Shown here: positions 8,240 through 17,735 of the stretch, piece after piece | Layout of the letters: each line of letters opens with the position of its first letter | Position numbering within the stretch: position 1 is the stretch's first letter | NCBI RefSeq assembly: GCF_002866065.1 | Contig: NZ_LNJZ01000007.1 | Coordinates: 40,388-104,387, forward strand | Length of the DNA: 64,000 nt | Origin: Thiopseudomonas denitrificans | Lineage (GTDB): Bacteria; Pseudomonadota; Gammaproteobacteria; Pseudomonadales; Pseudomonadaceae | Reading direction: 5' to 3' | The notes under the pieces: model-generated | Seen by the model: only the letters and a program-made list of their open reading frames with translations | The model's database searches: none | What the model was told of the DNA's origin: nothing | Position numbers and translations under genes: made by a program

Positions 8240-9562
8240 TCAGCCGGCCTGAATCCGCTGGCACCATTCGGTAGCACGGGCACGAAGGGCGGCGGTGTCC
8301 ATGCGCAGCAGCTGCCGGCTGGCGACCAGTTGCTTGCCGCCCACCCAGACATGCTCCACGGCATCGCTACTGCAGGCATACACCAGTTGCGAAACCGGGT
8401 CATACACCGGCTGCACCGCCGGGGCGGACAGGTTGATGCTGACCAGATCGGCCAGCTTGCCGACTTCCAGCGAGCCGGTCCGCTCCTGCAGGCCCAGCGC
8501 ACGTGCGCCATTGAGGGTGGCCATGCGCAGCGCCTGATGGGCATTGAGTGCGCTGGCATTGCGGCTGACCGCCTTGGCCAGCAAGGCAGCGGTGCGCATT
8601 TCTTCCAGCAGGCTGAGATTGTTGTTGCTGGCCGCGCCATCGGTACCCAACGCCACATTGATGCCGGCCTGCCACAGGCGCTCGACCGGGCAAAACCCGC
8701 TGGCCAGTTTCAGGTTGGAGCGGGGGCAGTGCACCAGGCTGCAGTTGTGGGTCAGCAGCAGGTCGATGTCGGAGCGCTCGACCTGTGTCATGTGCACCGC
8801 CTGGAAATTCGGCCCGAGCAGGCCGTGCCCGGCAATGCGCTCCAGCGGCCGCTGGCCATGAAGTTTCAGGCTTTCTTCCACTTCGTGGGCGGTTTCGTGC
8901 AGGTGCATCTGTACATTGATGTCCAGCTGGTTGAGCAGCGTGGCCAGCTTGCGCAGGTTGTCATCGTTCAGGGTATAGGGCGCATGCGGACCAAAGGCGA
9001 TGTCGATGCGCGGGTGCTGCTTGAAATCGTCAAACAGCTCCAGCCCCCGGCGCATGGCATCATCGGCACTGCGGATGCCGGGCATGGGGAAATCGGCCAC
9101 CGGCATGCAGATCTGCGCGCGGATGCCGCTGTGATGCACCTGCTGACAGGCCGTTTCCGGATAAAAATACATGTCCGAGTAGCAGGTCACGCCAGCCAGC
9201 AGCTGCTCGGCGATGGCCAGATCGGTGCCATCACGCACAAAATCCTCGTTGACCCAGCGTGCTTCCGCCGGCCAGATGTGCTCCTGCAGCCAGGTTTGCA
9301 ACGGCAGGTCATCGGCCATGCCGCGAAACAGGGTCATGGCGGCATGGCCATGGGCGTTGACCAGCCCGGGAATCAGCAGGCTGTCGGGCAGCTCCAGTAT
9401 CTGGCCGTAGTTGTGTCGCAGCGCCTGCTCGCGTGGCGCGATCAGCGCGATGCGGTCGCCGGCAATGGCCAGGCCGTAATCCTCCAGCACCACGCCGGCC
9501 GGCTCGACCGGTACCAGCCAGCGCGGGAGTAGCAGGGTGTCGTAGCGGTTGGGCGTGTTCAT
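8240..9562 (-). CDS. mtaD: 5-methylthioadenosine/S-adenosylhomocysteine deaminase (TRZ/ATZ family)
   Basis: 440 residues of the amidohydrolase superfamily. The first metal-binding HGH motif is in [16 protein letters not shown], a second histidine lies in [11 protein letters not shown], and the C-terminal [18 protein letters not shown] carries the last metal aspartate. Its homologue PA3170 deaminates methylthioadenosine to methylthioinosine in the alternative methionine salvage route of P. aeruginosa. It is divergent from mtnA, which acts later in the same route. ATG at 9562 follows GGAAT; the frame upstream to 9673 is open but its residues are unlike the family. Confidence 0.9.
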   Translation of the reverse strand: MNTPNRYDTLLLPRWLVPVEPAGVVLEDYGLAIAGDRIALIAPREQALRHNYGQILELPDSLLIPGLVNAHGHAAMTLFRGMADDLPLQTWLQEHIWPAEARWVNEDFVRDGTDLAIAEQLLAGVTCYSDMYFYPETACQQVHHSGIRAQICMPVADFPMPGIRSADDAMRRGLELFDDFKQHPRIDIAFGPHAPYTLNDDNLRKLATLLNQLDINVQMHLHETAHEVEESLKLHGQRPLERIAGHGLLGPNFQAVHMTQVERSDIDLLLTHNCSLVHCPRSNLKLASGFCPVERLWQAGINVALGTDGAASNNNLSLLEEMRTAALLAKAVSRNASALNAHQALRMATLNGARALGLQERTGSLEVGKLADLVSINLSAPAVQPVYDPVSQLVYACSSDAVEHVWVGGKQLVASRQLLRMDTAALRARATEWCQRIQAG

Positions 9563-9655
9563 GGTGATTCCGTTCCGGGTAGATTGTGTGATGCAAATGT
9601 ACCTGATGCGGCCAGGGTTTTGTGCTGTCTGTGGCTGGTTATTTTTTGCAACAAG

Positions 9656-9708
9656 GTGCGGCTTTATCCGCACATCTCCGTTTGTTGTGTGTTCGAATAA
9701 ATTCGAAC
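9656..9708. repeat. degenerate inverted pair of REP palindromes between mtaD and mtnA
   Basis: Two palindromes lie 17 bases apart in opposite orientation. gtgcggctttatccgcac (9656-9673) has 6-bp stems; gttcgaataaattcgaac (9691-9708) has 8-bp stems. Both keep the layout of the better copies at 22972, 31110 and 49888. The flanking GTAG tetranucleotide has decayed (caag on the left, ctgc on the right). Confidence 0.6.
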
Positions 9709-9725
9709 CTGCAGGTCTGTACAGC

Positions 9726-9731
9726 TATACT
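9726..9731 (+). promoter_or_regulatory. candidate -10 box (TATACT) for mtnA
   Basis: TATACT is followed by the GC-rich discriminator CCGGCG; the same 14 bases gctatactccggcg precede gyrA. The -35 position falls on the right arm of the REP palindrome and matches the consensus poorly. Confidence 0.5.
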
Positions 9732-9760
9732 CCGGCGCGGTATGGGTTGGAGGTGTGCAG

Positions 9761-10840
9761 ATGCGTGAACAGTTGATCAGGGCCGAGCAAATCAAGCCGC
9801 TGGAATGGCGTGGTGGTGTGTTGCGCCTGCTGGACCAGCGCGTGCTGCCGTTGCAGCAGGCATGGCTGGAGTGTCGCGATGCAGCACAGACCGCAGCGGC
9901 GATCCGTGACATGGTGGTGCGCGGCGCACCGGCCATCGGCATTGCGGCTGCCTATGGCGTGGCGCTGGCGGCGCGGCAACGCCATGCCGAAAGCGCTACC
10001 GGCTGGCGAGCAGCTCTGGCAGAGGATATGCAGCTGCTGGCGGCTTCACGGCCGACAGCGGTCAACCTGTTCTGGGCGCTGGAGCGCATGCAGCAGGTGC
10101 TGGATGCCCATGCCGGACAAGACTGTCCGCTGGCGCAACTGGATGCGGCGGCGATTGCCATTCACGAAGCCGACCGCGAAGCCAACCTGTGCATGGCGCA
10201 GCTGGGCATGGAGGTCATCCGCCACTATTGCGAAGCACCGCAACACCTGCTGACCCACTGCAATGCCGGCGCGCTGGCCACCGGTGGCTTTGGCACCGCG
10301 CTGGGCGTGATCCGAGCCGCCCATCTGGCCGGGCTGGTGGAGCATGTGCACGCCGACGAAACCCGGCCCTGGCTGCAGGGCTCGCGACTGACCGCATGGG
10401 AGCTGGCCTGTGATGGCGTGCCGGTGTCGGTGAATGCCGACTCGGCGGCGGCGCACCTGCTGCGCGAGGGCGATATCACCTGGGTGATTGTCGGGGCTGA
10501 CCGCATCACCGCCAACGGCGATGTGGCCAACAAGATAGGTACTTACCAGCTGGCGGTGCTGGCACGCTTTCATGATGTGCGCCTGATGGTGGTCGCGCCC
10601 AGTTCAACCATCGACATGCAGCTGGCCAGCGGGGCCGACATTCCCATCGAACAACGCAGCGCCGATGAGCTGCTGCGGGTCGCCGGCCAGCCGGTGACCA
10701 CGGAACTGCCGGCGTTCAATCCGGTATTCGACGTTACACCGGCCAGTCTGGTGGACGTGATTGTCACCGAGCGCGGCGTGGTCGAGCAGCCTACAGCAGA
10801 AAAGATGCGCCAGCTGATGCAAGAGGGGGCGTTGCACTAA
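9761..10840 (+). CDS. mtnA: S-methyl-5-thioribose-1-phosphate isomerase MtnA
   Basis: 359 residues of the eIF2B-like aldose-ketose isomerase fold. The signature [13 protein letters not shown] lies near 50. The catalytic cysteine is Cys167 in [12 protein letters not shown], the catalytic aspartate is Asp247 in [10 protein letters not shown], and [14 protein letters not shown] lies between them. It isomerises methylthioribose 1-phosphate to methylthioribulose 1-phosphate in methionine salvage. ATG at 9761 is preceded by GGAGGT at six bases; an in-frame GTG at 9755 is less likely. It is divergent from mtaD, the gene of an earlier step in the same pathway. Confidence 0.95.
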   Translation: MREQLIRAEQIKPLEWRGGVLRLLDQRVLPLQQAWLECRDAAQTAAAIRDMVVRGAPAIGIAAAYGVALAARQRHAESATGWRAALAEDMQLLAASRPTAVNLFWALERMQQVLDAHAGQDCPLAQLDAAAIAIHEADREANLCMAQLGMEVIRHYCEAPQHLLTHCNAGALATGGFGTALGVIRAAHLAGLVEHVHADETRPWLQGSRLTAWELACDGVPVSVNADSAAAHLLREGDITWVIVGADRITANGDVANKIGTYQLAVLARFHDVRLMVVAPSSTIDMQLASGADIPIEQRSADELLRVAGQPVTTELPAFNPVFDVTPASLVDVIVTERGVVEQPTAEKMRQLMQEGALH

Positions 10841-10907
10841 GCTTGCCGGATGCAAAAGGGTTTCCGGCCAATCAACCCCTACATTGTAGTAGAAGGATGA
10901 ACTGCAG

Positions 10908-11234
10908 ATGTATACAATATGCGAAACAACGATTTTCAACAGGTACTATCGCGACTACTGGTCCGATGAAGAATACAGCGACTTCAAGGTATTTCTTGCC
11001 ACGAACCCGGAAGCGGGTGTCGTCGAACCGGGGGCCGGAGGCATCCGTAAAATACGCTGGTATTCCGGCCAGAGCGGAAAACGTGGTGGCGTCAGGGTGA
11101 TCTATTACAACAGGCTGGCCAGCGGGCAAATCTGGCTGCTGACCATTTATGGCAAATCTGCCGTTGATCAGCTCGACAAGAAGCTGCTGCGCCAATATGT
11201 GGAGGCACTCAATGAATCACTTGAAACGCATTGA
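10908..11234 (+). CDS. RelE/ParE-superfamily toxin, HigB-like
   Basis: 108 residues. The region IRKIRWYSGQSGKRGGVRVIYY is the positively charged core typical of HigB2-type RelE toxins, which are ribosome-dependent mRNA interferases. LLTIYGKSAVDQL follows near the C terminus. GAAGGA precedes the ATG. The antitoxin gene overlaps its 3' end by 23 bases, the toxin-first order usual for higBA. The pair sits between mtnA and gyrA, which are neighbours in P. aeruginosa, so it looks like an insertion into a conserved block. Confidence 0.85.
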   Translation: MYTICETTIFNRYYRDYWSDEEYSDFKVFLATNPEAGVVEPGAGGIRKIRWYSGQSGKRGGVRVIYYNRLASGQIWLLTIYGKSAVDQLDKKLLRQYVEALNESLETH

Positions 11235-11517
11235 ACAACGGGATGCGGCACGCGACATCCAGGCCGAATTGCTGGAGGGCCTGCAAGAAATGGCTGCCGA
11301 TATGCCTGCGGCCTCTCACCGGATCACTCAAACAGATGTCGCTCTTGCCAGGCAGAAAGCACAGATGAGCCAGGCCAGCTTTGCAAAAACTCTGGGGGTA
11401 TCCGTTCGCACCCTGGAAAGCTGGGAGCAGGGCGCTCGCCGACCTTCCGGAGCAGCCCGCTCCCTGATCAAACTGTTTATCAAGCATCCAGAATTTGTAC
11501 GGGAAGCGTTGAGCTGA
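11212..11517 (+). CDS. HigA-like helix-turn-helix antitoxin
   Basis: 101 residues. A C-terminal Cro/C1-type helix-turn-helix (about 59-95) contains MSQASFAKTLGVSVRTLESWEQG, the form seen in HigA-type antitoxins paired with RelE-like toxins. ATG at 11212 lies six bases after GGAGG (11201-11205) and within the end of the toxin gene, so the two are translationally coupled. The protein is expected to neutralise the toxin and repress the shared promoter. Confidence 0.85.
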   Translation: MNHLKRIEQRDAARDIQAELLEGLQEMAADMPAASHRITQTDVALARQKAQMSQASFAKTLGVSVRTLESWEQGARRPSGAARSLIKLFIKHPEFVREALS

Positions 11518-11587
11518 GCTGATTTTTCAGTGCTGTTCTGCCGTGCGTGTCGGTGCAAAATCCCGGCTGCTCCGGCAAGGGCTTTTA

Positions 11588-11596
11588 TGCTATACT
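11588..11596 (+). promoter_or_regulatory. extended -10 promoter element for gyrA
   Basis: TGCTATACT is a TGn-extended -10 box followed by CCGGCG. No -35 box is visible at 17 bases, which is acceptable for an extended -10 promoter. The predicted start leaves a leader of about 60 bases before gyrA. Confidence 0.55.
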
Positions 11597-11664
11597 CCGG
11601 CGATTGTGGAAATGGCCAGACGGGCCGTTTCAAGCACCTTGACTGAGAAAGGAACACAGCTTCC

Positions 11665-14397
11665 ATGGGTGAACTCGCCAAAGAAATCCTGCCGATCAGC
11701 ATTGAAGACGAAATGCGCCAGTCCTATCTCGATTACGCCATGAGCGTGATTGTGGGCCGTGCGCTCCCCGATGCCCGGGACGGGCTGAAACCGGTACACC
11801 GCCGCGTGCTCTTCGCCATGAAAGAGCTCGGCAACGACTGGAACAAGCCGTACAAGAAGTCCGCCCGTGTGGTCGGTGACGTCATCGGTAAGTATCACCC
11901 GCATGGTGACAGAGCCGTTTACGACACCATCGTGCGCATGGCGCAGCCGTTCTCGCTGCGCTATATGCTGGTGGACGGGCAGGGCAACTTTGGTTCGGTC
12001 GATGGCGACAACGCCGCCGCCATGCGATACACCGAAGTGCGCATGGCAAAACTCGCCCATGAGCTGCTGGCCGACCTGGAAAAGGAAACCGTCGACTGGG
12101 TGCCCAACTATGACGGCACCGAGCAGATTCCCGAGGTGTTGCCGAGCAAGGTGCCCAACCTGCTGGTCAACGGCTCGTCCGGTATTGCCGTGGGTATGGC
12201 CACCAACATTCCGCCGCACAACCTGAATGAAGTGATTGACGGCTGTCTGGCGCTGATCGCCAATCCCGACATGTCGGTCGACGAGCTGATGCAGCACATC
12301 CCCGGCCCGGATTTTCCGACCCACGGCATCATCAACGGCCGTGCCGGCATCATCGAGGCTTACCGCACCGGCCGAGGCCGGGTGCATATCCGTGCCCGCG
12401 CCGAGATCGAAGACATCGACAAGGCTGGTGGCCGCGAGCAGATCGTGGTTACCGAAATTCCTTACCAGGTCAACAAGGCAAAACTGATCGAGAAGATTGC
12501 CGAACTGGTCAAGGAAAAGAAAATCGAGGGCATCAGCGAGCTGCGTGACGAGTCCGACAAGGACGGCATGCGCATTGTGATCGAGCTGCGCCGTGGCGAA
12601 GTGGCCGAGGTGGTGCTCAACAACCTCTATGCCCAGACCCAGATGCAGACCGTGTTCGGCATCAACAACGTGGCGCTGGTCGATGGCCAGCCACGCCTGC
12701 TCAACCTCAAGGACATGCTTGAGGTGTTCGTGCGTCACCGCCGCGAAGTGGTGACCCGCCGCACCGTTTACGAGTTGCGCAAGGCCCGCGAGCGCGGCCA
12801 CATCCTGGAAGGCCAGGCAGTGGCGCTGTCCAACATCGACCCGGTAATCGAGCTGATCAAGAACTCGCCGACTCCGGCCGAGGCCAAGGAACGCCTGATC
12901 GCTACCGCCTGGGAATCCAGCGCTGTGGCGGCCATGGTCGAGCGCGCCGGAGCCGAGTCCTGCCGTCCCGAGGAACTGGACGAACAGTACGGCATGCGTG
13001 ACGGCTTCTATCACCTGTCACCCGAGCAGGCCCAGGCCATTCTGGAGCTGCGCCTGCACCGCCTGACCGGTCTTGAGCACGAAAAGCTGCTGGCCGAATA
13101 CCAGGAGATTCTGCAACTGATCGGCGAGCTGCTGGAAATCCTCGGCAGTGAAGAGCGCCTACTGGAAGTGATCTGCGAAGAGCTGCAACAGGTCAAGGAA
13201 GGTTTTGGCGATGCCCGCCGTACCGAGATCGTCGCCTCCCAGGTGGACCTGACGATTGCCGACCTGATCCCCGAAGAAGAGCGCGTGGTCACCATTTCCC
13301 ATGGCGGCTACGCCAAGAGCCAGCCGCTGGAAACCTATCAGGCCCAGCGCCGTGGCGGTCGCGGCCGTTCGGCCACCGGCGTCAAGGACGAGGACTACGT
13401 CGAACACCTGCTGGTGGCCAACAGCCATGCCACGCTGTTGCTGTTCTCGAGCAAGGGCAAGGTGTACTGGCTACGCACTTTCGAGATTCCCGAAGCATCG
13501 CGTGCCTCCCGTGGCCGGCCAATGGTCAACCTGTTGCCGCTGGAAGAGGGCGAGCGCATCACCGCGATGCTGGAAATCGACCTGGAAGCACTCAATGCCC
13601 AGGCCGAGGCCGAAGGTCTCAACGATGACGACATGCCCGAGCTGGCCGATATTGCCGAAGATGTGGACAGCGACGATGGCGACGATGGCCTGGAATATGA
13701 CGAAGCTGACGGTGCTTACATCTTCATGGCCACCGCCAAGGGCACGGTGAAAAAGACCCCGCTGACCCAGTTCAGCCGTCCGCGCAGCTCCGGCCTGATC
13801 GCGCTGCGTCTGGAAGAGGGCGACACCCTGATTGCCGCCGCCATTACCGACGGTTCCAAACACGTGATGCTGTTCTCCGACGGTGGCAAGGTGATCCGCT
13901 TCAAGGAAAGCAAGGTACGCCAGATGGGCCGTACCGCCCGTGGCGTGCGCGGCATGCGCATCAGCGACGAGCAGCAGCTGATTTCCATGCTGATCCCCGA
14001 GCCGGGCGCCTACATTCTGACCGCTTCCGAAAACGGTTATGGCAAACGTACCGCCCTCGACGAATTCCCGCTGCGTGGCCGTGGTGGCCAGGGCGTGATC
14101 GCCCAGGTGCAGAACGAGCGTAACGGCTGTCTGGTCGGCGCGGTCCAGGTCCAGGACGGTGAGGAAATCATGCTGATCACCGATCAGGGCACGCTGGTGC
14201 GTACCCGTGTCGATGAAGTTTCCAGCCAGTCGCGCAACACCCAGGGTGTGACCCTGATCCGTCTGACCAAGGGCGAGCTGCTGGTCGGCATCGAGCGGGT
14301 GCAGGAGCCTTCAGGCGGTGATGATGAAGAAGAATTTGACGCAGACGTGGCTGACAGCAACGAAAGCGCCGCTGACACAACCGAAAACCAGGAATAA
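11665..14397 (+). CDS. gyrA: DNA gyrase subunit A
   Basis: 910 residues. The N-terminal breakage-reunion domain carries catalytic Tyr122 in AAAMRYTEV. The C-terminal beta-pinwheel has the GyrA box QRRGGRG. It also has the acidic insertion (about residues 650-675) and the acidic tail seen in pseudomonad GyrA. In the quinolone resistance-determining region the sequence reads [11 protein letters not shown], so position 83 (E. coli numbering, here also residue 83) is Arg, encoded by the rare AGA codon at 11911-11913. Pseudomonads normally have Thr there and E. coli has Ser. Asp87 is unchanged. Seven bases separate it from serC. Confidence 0.98.
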   Translation: MGELAKEILPISIEDEMRQSYLDYAMSVIVGRALPDARDGLKPVHRRVLFAMKELGNDWNKPYKKSARVVGDVIGKYHPHGDRAVYDTIVRMAQPFSLRYMLVDGQGNFGSVDGDNAAAMRYTEVRMAKLAHELLADLEKETVDWVPNYDGTEQIPEVLPSKVPNLLVNGSSGIAVGMATNIPPHNLNEVIDGCLALIANPDMSVDELMQHIPGPDFPTHGIINGRAGIIEAYRTGRGRVHIRARAEIEDIDKAGGREQIVVTEIPYQVNKAKLIEKIAELVKEKKIEGISELRDESDKDGMRIVIELRRGEVAEVVLNNLYAQTQMQTVFGINNVALVDGQPRLLNLKDMLEVFVRHRREVVTRRTVYELRKARERGHILEGQAVALSNIDPVIELIKNSPTPAEAKERLIATAWESSAVAAMVERAGAESCRPEELDEQYGMRDGFYHLSPEQAQAILELRLHRLTGLEHEKLLAEYQEILQLIGELLEILGSEERLLEVICEELQQVKEGFGDARRTEIVASQVDLTIADLIPEEERVVTISHGGYAKSQPLETYQAQRRGGRGRSATGVKDEDYVEHLLVANSHATLLLFSSKGKVYWLRTFEIPEASRASRGRPMVNLLPLEEGERITAMLEIDLEALNAQAEAEGLNDDDMPELADIAEDVDSDDGDDGLEYDEADGAYIFMATAKGTVKKTPLTQFSRPRSSGLIALRLEEGDTLIAAAITDGSKHVMLFSDGGKVIRFKESKVRQMGRTARGVRGMRISDEQQLISMLIPEPGAYILTASENGYGKRTALDEFPLRGRGGQGVIAQVQNERNGCLVGAVQVQDGEEIMLITDQGTLVRTRVDEVSSQSRNTQGVTLIRLTKGELLVGIERVQEPSGGDDEEEFDADVADSNESAADTTENQE

Positions 14398-14403
14398 GCA
14401 TCC

Positions 14404-15489
14404 ATGACCACAAGAGCTTACAATTTTTGTGCAGGGCCGGCAGCACTGCCGGAAGAGGTACTGAAGCAGGCGCAGGCCGAACTGCTGGACTGGCAGGGTC
14501 GTGGCCTGTCGGTCATGGAGATGAGCCACCGCAGTGACGAGTTTGTCGCCATTGCCGAAACTGCCGAACAGGACCTGCGCGACCTGATGCAGGTGCCAGA
14601 CAACTACAAAGTGCTGTTCGTGCAGGGCGGTGCCAGCCAGCAGTTTGCCCAGATTCCGCTCAACTTCCTGCCCGAAGATGGCGTCGCCGACTATGTCGAC
14701 ACCGGCATCTGGTCAAAGAAAGCCATTGATGAGGCCCGTCGTTTCGGCAACATCAATGTCGCCGCCAGCGCCAGGGCGCAGGATTATTTTGCCATTCCCG
14801 GCCAGAACGACTGGCAGCTGAGCAAGGGGGCCGCCTACCTGCATTACTGCACCAACGAAACCATTGGCGGCCTGCAGTTTGACTGGGTTCCGCAGACCGG
14901 CGATGTTCCCCTGATTACCGACATGTCGTCCGATATCCTGTCGCGTCCGGTTGATGTCAGCCAGTTCGGCATGATCTACGCCGGCGCACAGAAAAATATC
15001 GGCCCCAGCGGCCTGGTGGTGGTGATCGTGCGCGAGGACCTGCTCGGCCGGGCCCGCAGCAGCTGTCCGACCATGCTCGATTACAAGGTGGCGGCCGACA
15101 ACGGTTCCATGTTCAACACCCCGGCGTGCTTTTCCTGGTACCTGTCCGGGCTGGTGTTCAAGTGGCTGAAAGCGCAGGGCGGTGTCGAGGCCATGGCCAG
15201 GGTCAACCATGAAAAACAGCGCCGCCTGTATGAGTACATCGACAGCAGCGAACTGTACAACAACCCGGTCAGCCGCAGCGCCCGCTCCTGGATGAACGTG
15301 CCTTTCACCCTTGCCGATGCTGCACTGGACAAGGTGTTTCTGAGCGGTGCCGAAGAGCGTCGCCTGCTTAACCTGAAGGGCCACCGCTCGGTCGGCGGCA
15401 TGCGTGCTTCCATCTACAATGCGGTACCGCTGGAAGCCATCGACGCACTGATTGACTACATGAAAGCATTCGAGAAGGAGCACGGCTGA
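14404..15489 (+). CDS. serC: Phosphoserine aminotransferase
   Basis: 361 residues, a class V PLP aminotransferase. The PLP lysine is Lys197 in AGAQKNIGPSG, and the N terminus NFCAGPAALPEEVL is diagnostic of SerC. It converts 3-phosphohydroxypyruvate to phosphoserine and also serves pyridoxine synthesis. AGGA precedes the ATG. The stop overlaps the pheA start by one base, so serC and pheA are cotranscribed. Confidence 0.97.
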   Translation: MTTRAYNFCAGPAALPEEVLKQAQAELLDWQGRGLSVMEMSHRSDEFVAIAETAEQDLRDLMQVPDNYKVLFVQGGASQQFAQIPLNFLPEDGVADYVDTGIWSKKAIDEARRFGNINVAASARAQDYFAIPGQNDWQLSKGAAYLHYCTNETIGGLQFDWVPQTGDVPLITDMSSDILSRPVDVSQFGMIYAGAQKNIGPSGLVVVIVREDLLGRARSSCPTMLDYKVAADNGSMFNTPACFSWYLSGLVFKWLKAQGGVEAMARVNHEKQRRLYEYIDSSELYNNPVSRSARSWMNVPFTLADAALDKVFLSGAEERRLLNLKGHRSVGGMRASIYNAVPLEAIDALIDYMKAFEKEHG

Positions 15490-16583
15490 TGAGCGAGCAG
15501 GAATTGCAGGCGCTGCGGGTACGCATTGACTCACTGGATCACAAGATTCTTGAACTGATCAGCGAACGCGCCCGCTGCGCCCAAGAAGTGGGCCGGGTGA
15601 AGATGGCCGAACTGGCCGAAGGCGAAACCGCTGTTTTCTACCGCCCGGAGCGTGAAGCCCAGGTGCTCAAGCGTATCATGGACCTCAATCAGGGCCCGCT
15701 GGACAACGAAGAGATGGCACGGCTGTTCCGCGAAATCATGTCCGCTTGCCTGGCGCTGGAGCAGCCACTGAAGGTCGCCTATCTGGGGCCGGAAGGAACC
15801 TTCTCCCACGCGGCGGCGCTCAAGCATTTTGGCCAGTCGGTACACGCCCGCTCAATGGCGGCGATTGACGAGATCTTCCGTGAAGTGGCCGCCGGCGCGG
15901 TGAGCTATGGCGTGGTGCCGGTGGAAAACTCCACCGAAGGTGCCATCAACCACACGCTGGACAGCTTCCTCGAGCACGACATCGTGATCTGCGGTGAGGT
16001 CGAGCTGCGCATTCACCACCACTTGCTGGTCGGTGACAACACCAAGACCGAGCATATCACCCGCATCTATTCTCATGCCCAGTCGCTGGCCCAGTGCCGC
16101 AAGTGGCTGGATGCCTACTACCCCAACGCCGAGCGTGTGGCAGTGGCGAGCAACGCCGAGGCGGCCAAACGCGTCAAGGGCGAGTGGAGCAGTGCGGCGA
16201 TTGCCGGAGACATGGCAGCCAGCCTGTACGGCCTGACCATCCATGCCGAAAAGATCGAGGACCGTCCCGACAACTCGACCCGCTTCCTGATCATCGGCAG
16301 CCGCCCCGTTCCGGCCTCCGGCGACGACAAGACCTCGATCATCGTGTCGGTCAGCAACAAGCCGGGCGCATTGCACGAGCTGCTGATTCCGTTTCACGAC
16401 AACGGTGTCGACCTGACCCGCATCGAGACCCGGCCGTCACGCAGCGGCAAGTGGTCCTATGTGTTCTTCATCGACTTCATGGGCCATCAGGATGATCCGC
16501 TGGTCAAGGACGTGCTGGAAAAAATCGTCAGCCAGTCCACCGGGGTCAAGGTGTTGGGCTCCTATCCTAAAGCTGTACTTTAA
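15489..16583 (+). CDS. pheA: Bifunctional chorismate mutase/prephenate dehydratase
   Basis: 364 residues. An AroQ-type chorismate mutase occupies about 1-90 (LRVRIDSLDHKILELISERARCA). The dehydratase domain occupies about 95-275 with the catalytic NSTRFLIIG-type motif. A C-terminal ACT domain at about 285-360 (KPGALHELL and the ESRP-like ETRPS) binds phenylalanine for feedback inhibition. It makes phenylpyruvate from chorismate. It is followed by hisC after 36 bases. Confidence 0.97.
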   Translation: MSEQELQALRVRIDSLDHKILELISERARCAQEVGRVKMAELAEGETAVFYRPEREAQVLKRIMDLNQGPLDNEEMARLFREIMSACLALEQPLKVAYLGPEGTFSHAAALKHFGQSVHARSMAAIDEIFREVAAGAVSYGVVPVENSTEGAINHTLDSFLEHDIVICGEVELRIHHHLLVGDNTKTEHITRIYSHAQSLAQCRKWLDAYYPNAERVAVASNAEAAKRVKGEWSSAAIAGDMAASLYGLTIHAEKIEDRPDNSTRFLIIGSRPVPASGDDKTSIIVSVSNKPGALHELLIPFHDNGVDLTRIETRPSRSGKWSYVFFIDFMGHQDDPLVKDVLEKIVSQSTGVKVLGSYPKAVL

Positions 16584-16619
16584 ATTATTGAGCTGTAATC
16601 AAGCGGGAGTTGAATTTGC

Positions 16620-17735
16620 ATGAGCTGTGATTTCTTGCAACTGGCACGCACGCCGGTGCAACAGCTGTCACCCTATGTGCCCGGCAAACCGGTCGAGGAG
16701 CTGGCACGCGAGCTGGACCTGAACCCGGCCGACATCATCAAGCTGGCCAGTAACGAAAACCCGCTGGGGCCGAGCCCGAAAGTGCTGGAAGCGATTGAAA
16801 AGGCACTGCCGGAGCTGACCCGCTATCCCGACGGCAACGGCTTTGCGCTCAAGCAGGCGCTGGCCGCCCATTACGGGCTGGACATGGCCCAGATCACCCT
16901 GGGCAACGGCTCCAACGATGTGCTGGAGCTGGTGGCCAAGGCCTGGCTGGAACCGGGCCACAACGCCGTATTCAGCCAGTACGCCTTTGCCGTGTACCCG
17001 ATTGCCACACTGGCAGCCGGCGCCGAGTGCCGCGAAGTACCGGCCAAAGACCATGGCCACGATCTGGATGCGATGCTGGCCGCGATTGATGCCGACACCC
17101 GAGTCGTGTTCATTGCCAACCCGAACAATCCGACCGGAACCTGGTTTGATATCAGCGCTCTGGAAGCTTTTCTTGACGCAGTACCTGAACAGGTGCTGGT
17201 GGTACTGGACGAAGCCTATATCGAATATGCCTCGGGCAGCGAGTTGCCAAATGGCGTGAAATATCTATCGCGCTATCCGAACCTGATCGTCTCGCGGACC
17301 TTTTCCAAGGCCTATGGCCTGGCCGCCTTGCGCGTTGGCTACGCACTGTCCTCGCCCCGTGTGGCGGAAGTGCTCAACCGGGTGCGCCAGCCGTTCAACG
17401 TCAACAGCCTGGCGCTGGCAGCCGCTTGCGCCGCGCTGGAAGACGAGGACTACCTGTTCCGCAGCCGGCTGGCCAATGACCAGGGCATGGAACAGCTGGA
17501 AACCGGGCTGGAAGCGCTGGGGCTGGAGTGGATTGCCTCGAAGGGCAACTTCATTGCCGTGCGCTTCGGGCCGGATGCGGCCGCCATCAACCAGGCACTG
17601 CTGGAAAAAGGGGTCATTGTCAGGCCGGTTGCCGGCTATGGCATGCCCGAATACCTGCGGGTTTCGATCGGCACGCATGAAGAAAACGCACGCTTTCTCG
17701 GTGTTCTAAAGCAGGTGCTGGTCAATGATGCCTGA
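16620..17735 (+). CDS. hisC: Histidinol-phosphate/aromatic aminotransferase
   Basis: 371 residues of aminotransferase fold type I. The PLP lysine is Lys230 in RTFSKAYGLAALRVG, with NPNNPTG and DEAY motifs before it. In pseudomonads this second HisC copy lies in the aromatic cluster and can transaminate aromatic keto acids as well as imidazole acetol phosphate; which reaction dominates here cannot be read from sequence. It overlaps the next gene by 11 bases. Confidence 0.93.
   Translation: MSCDFLQLARTPVQQLSPYVPGKPVEELARELDLNPADIIKLASNENPLGPSPKVLEAIEKALPELTRYPDGNGFALKQALAAHYGLDMAQITLGNGSNDVLELVAKAWLEPGHNAVFSQYAFAVYPIATLAAGAECREVPAKDHGHDLDAMLAAIDADTRVVFIANPNNPTGTWFDISALEAFLDAVPEQVLVVLDEAYIEYASGSELPNGVKYLSRYPNLIVSRTFSKAYGLAALRVGYALSSPRVAEVLNRVRQPFNVNSLALAAACAALEDEDYLFRSRLANDQGMEQLETGLEALGLEWIASKGNFIAVRFGPDAAAINQALLEKGVIVRPVAGYGMPEYLRVSIGTHEENARFLGVLKQVLVNDA

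Noticed and set aside
8330-9532. 400-residue plus-strand frame opposite mtaD
   Set aside because: It is the antisense shadow of a well-conserved amidohydrolase; GC-rich codon use keeps the opposite frame open.
11590-13014. 474-residue minus-strand frame opposite gyrA
   Set aside because: Antisense shadow of gyrA with low-complexity composition.
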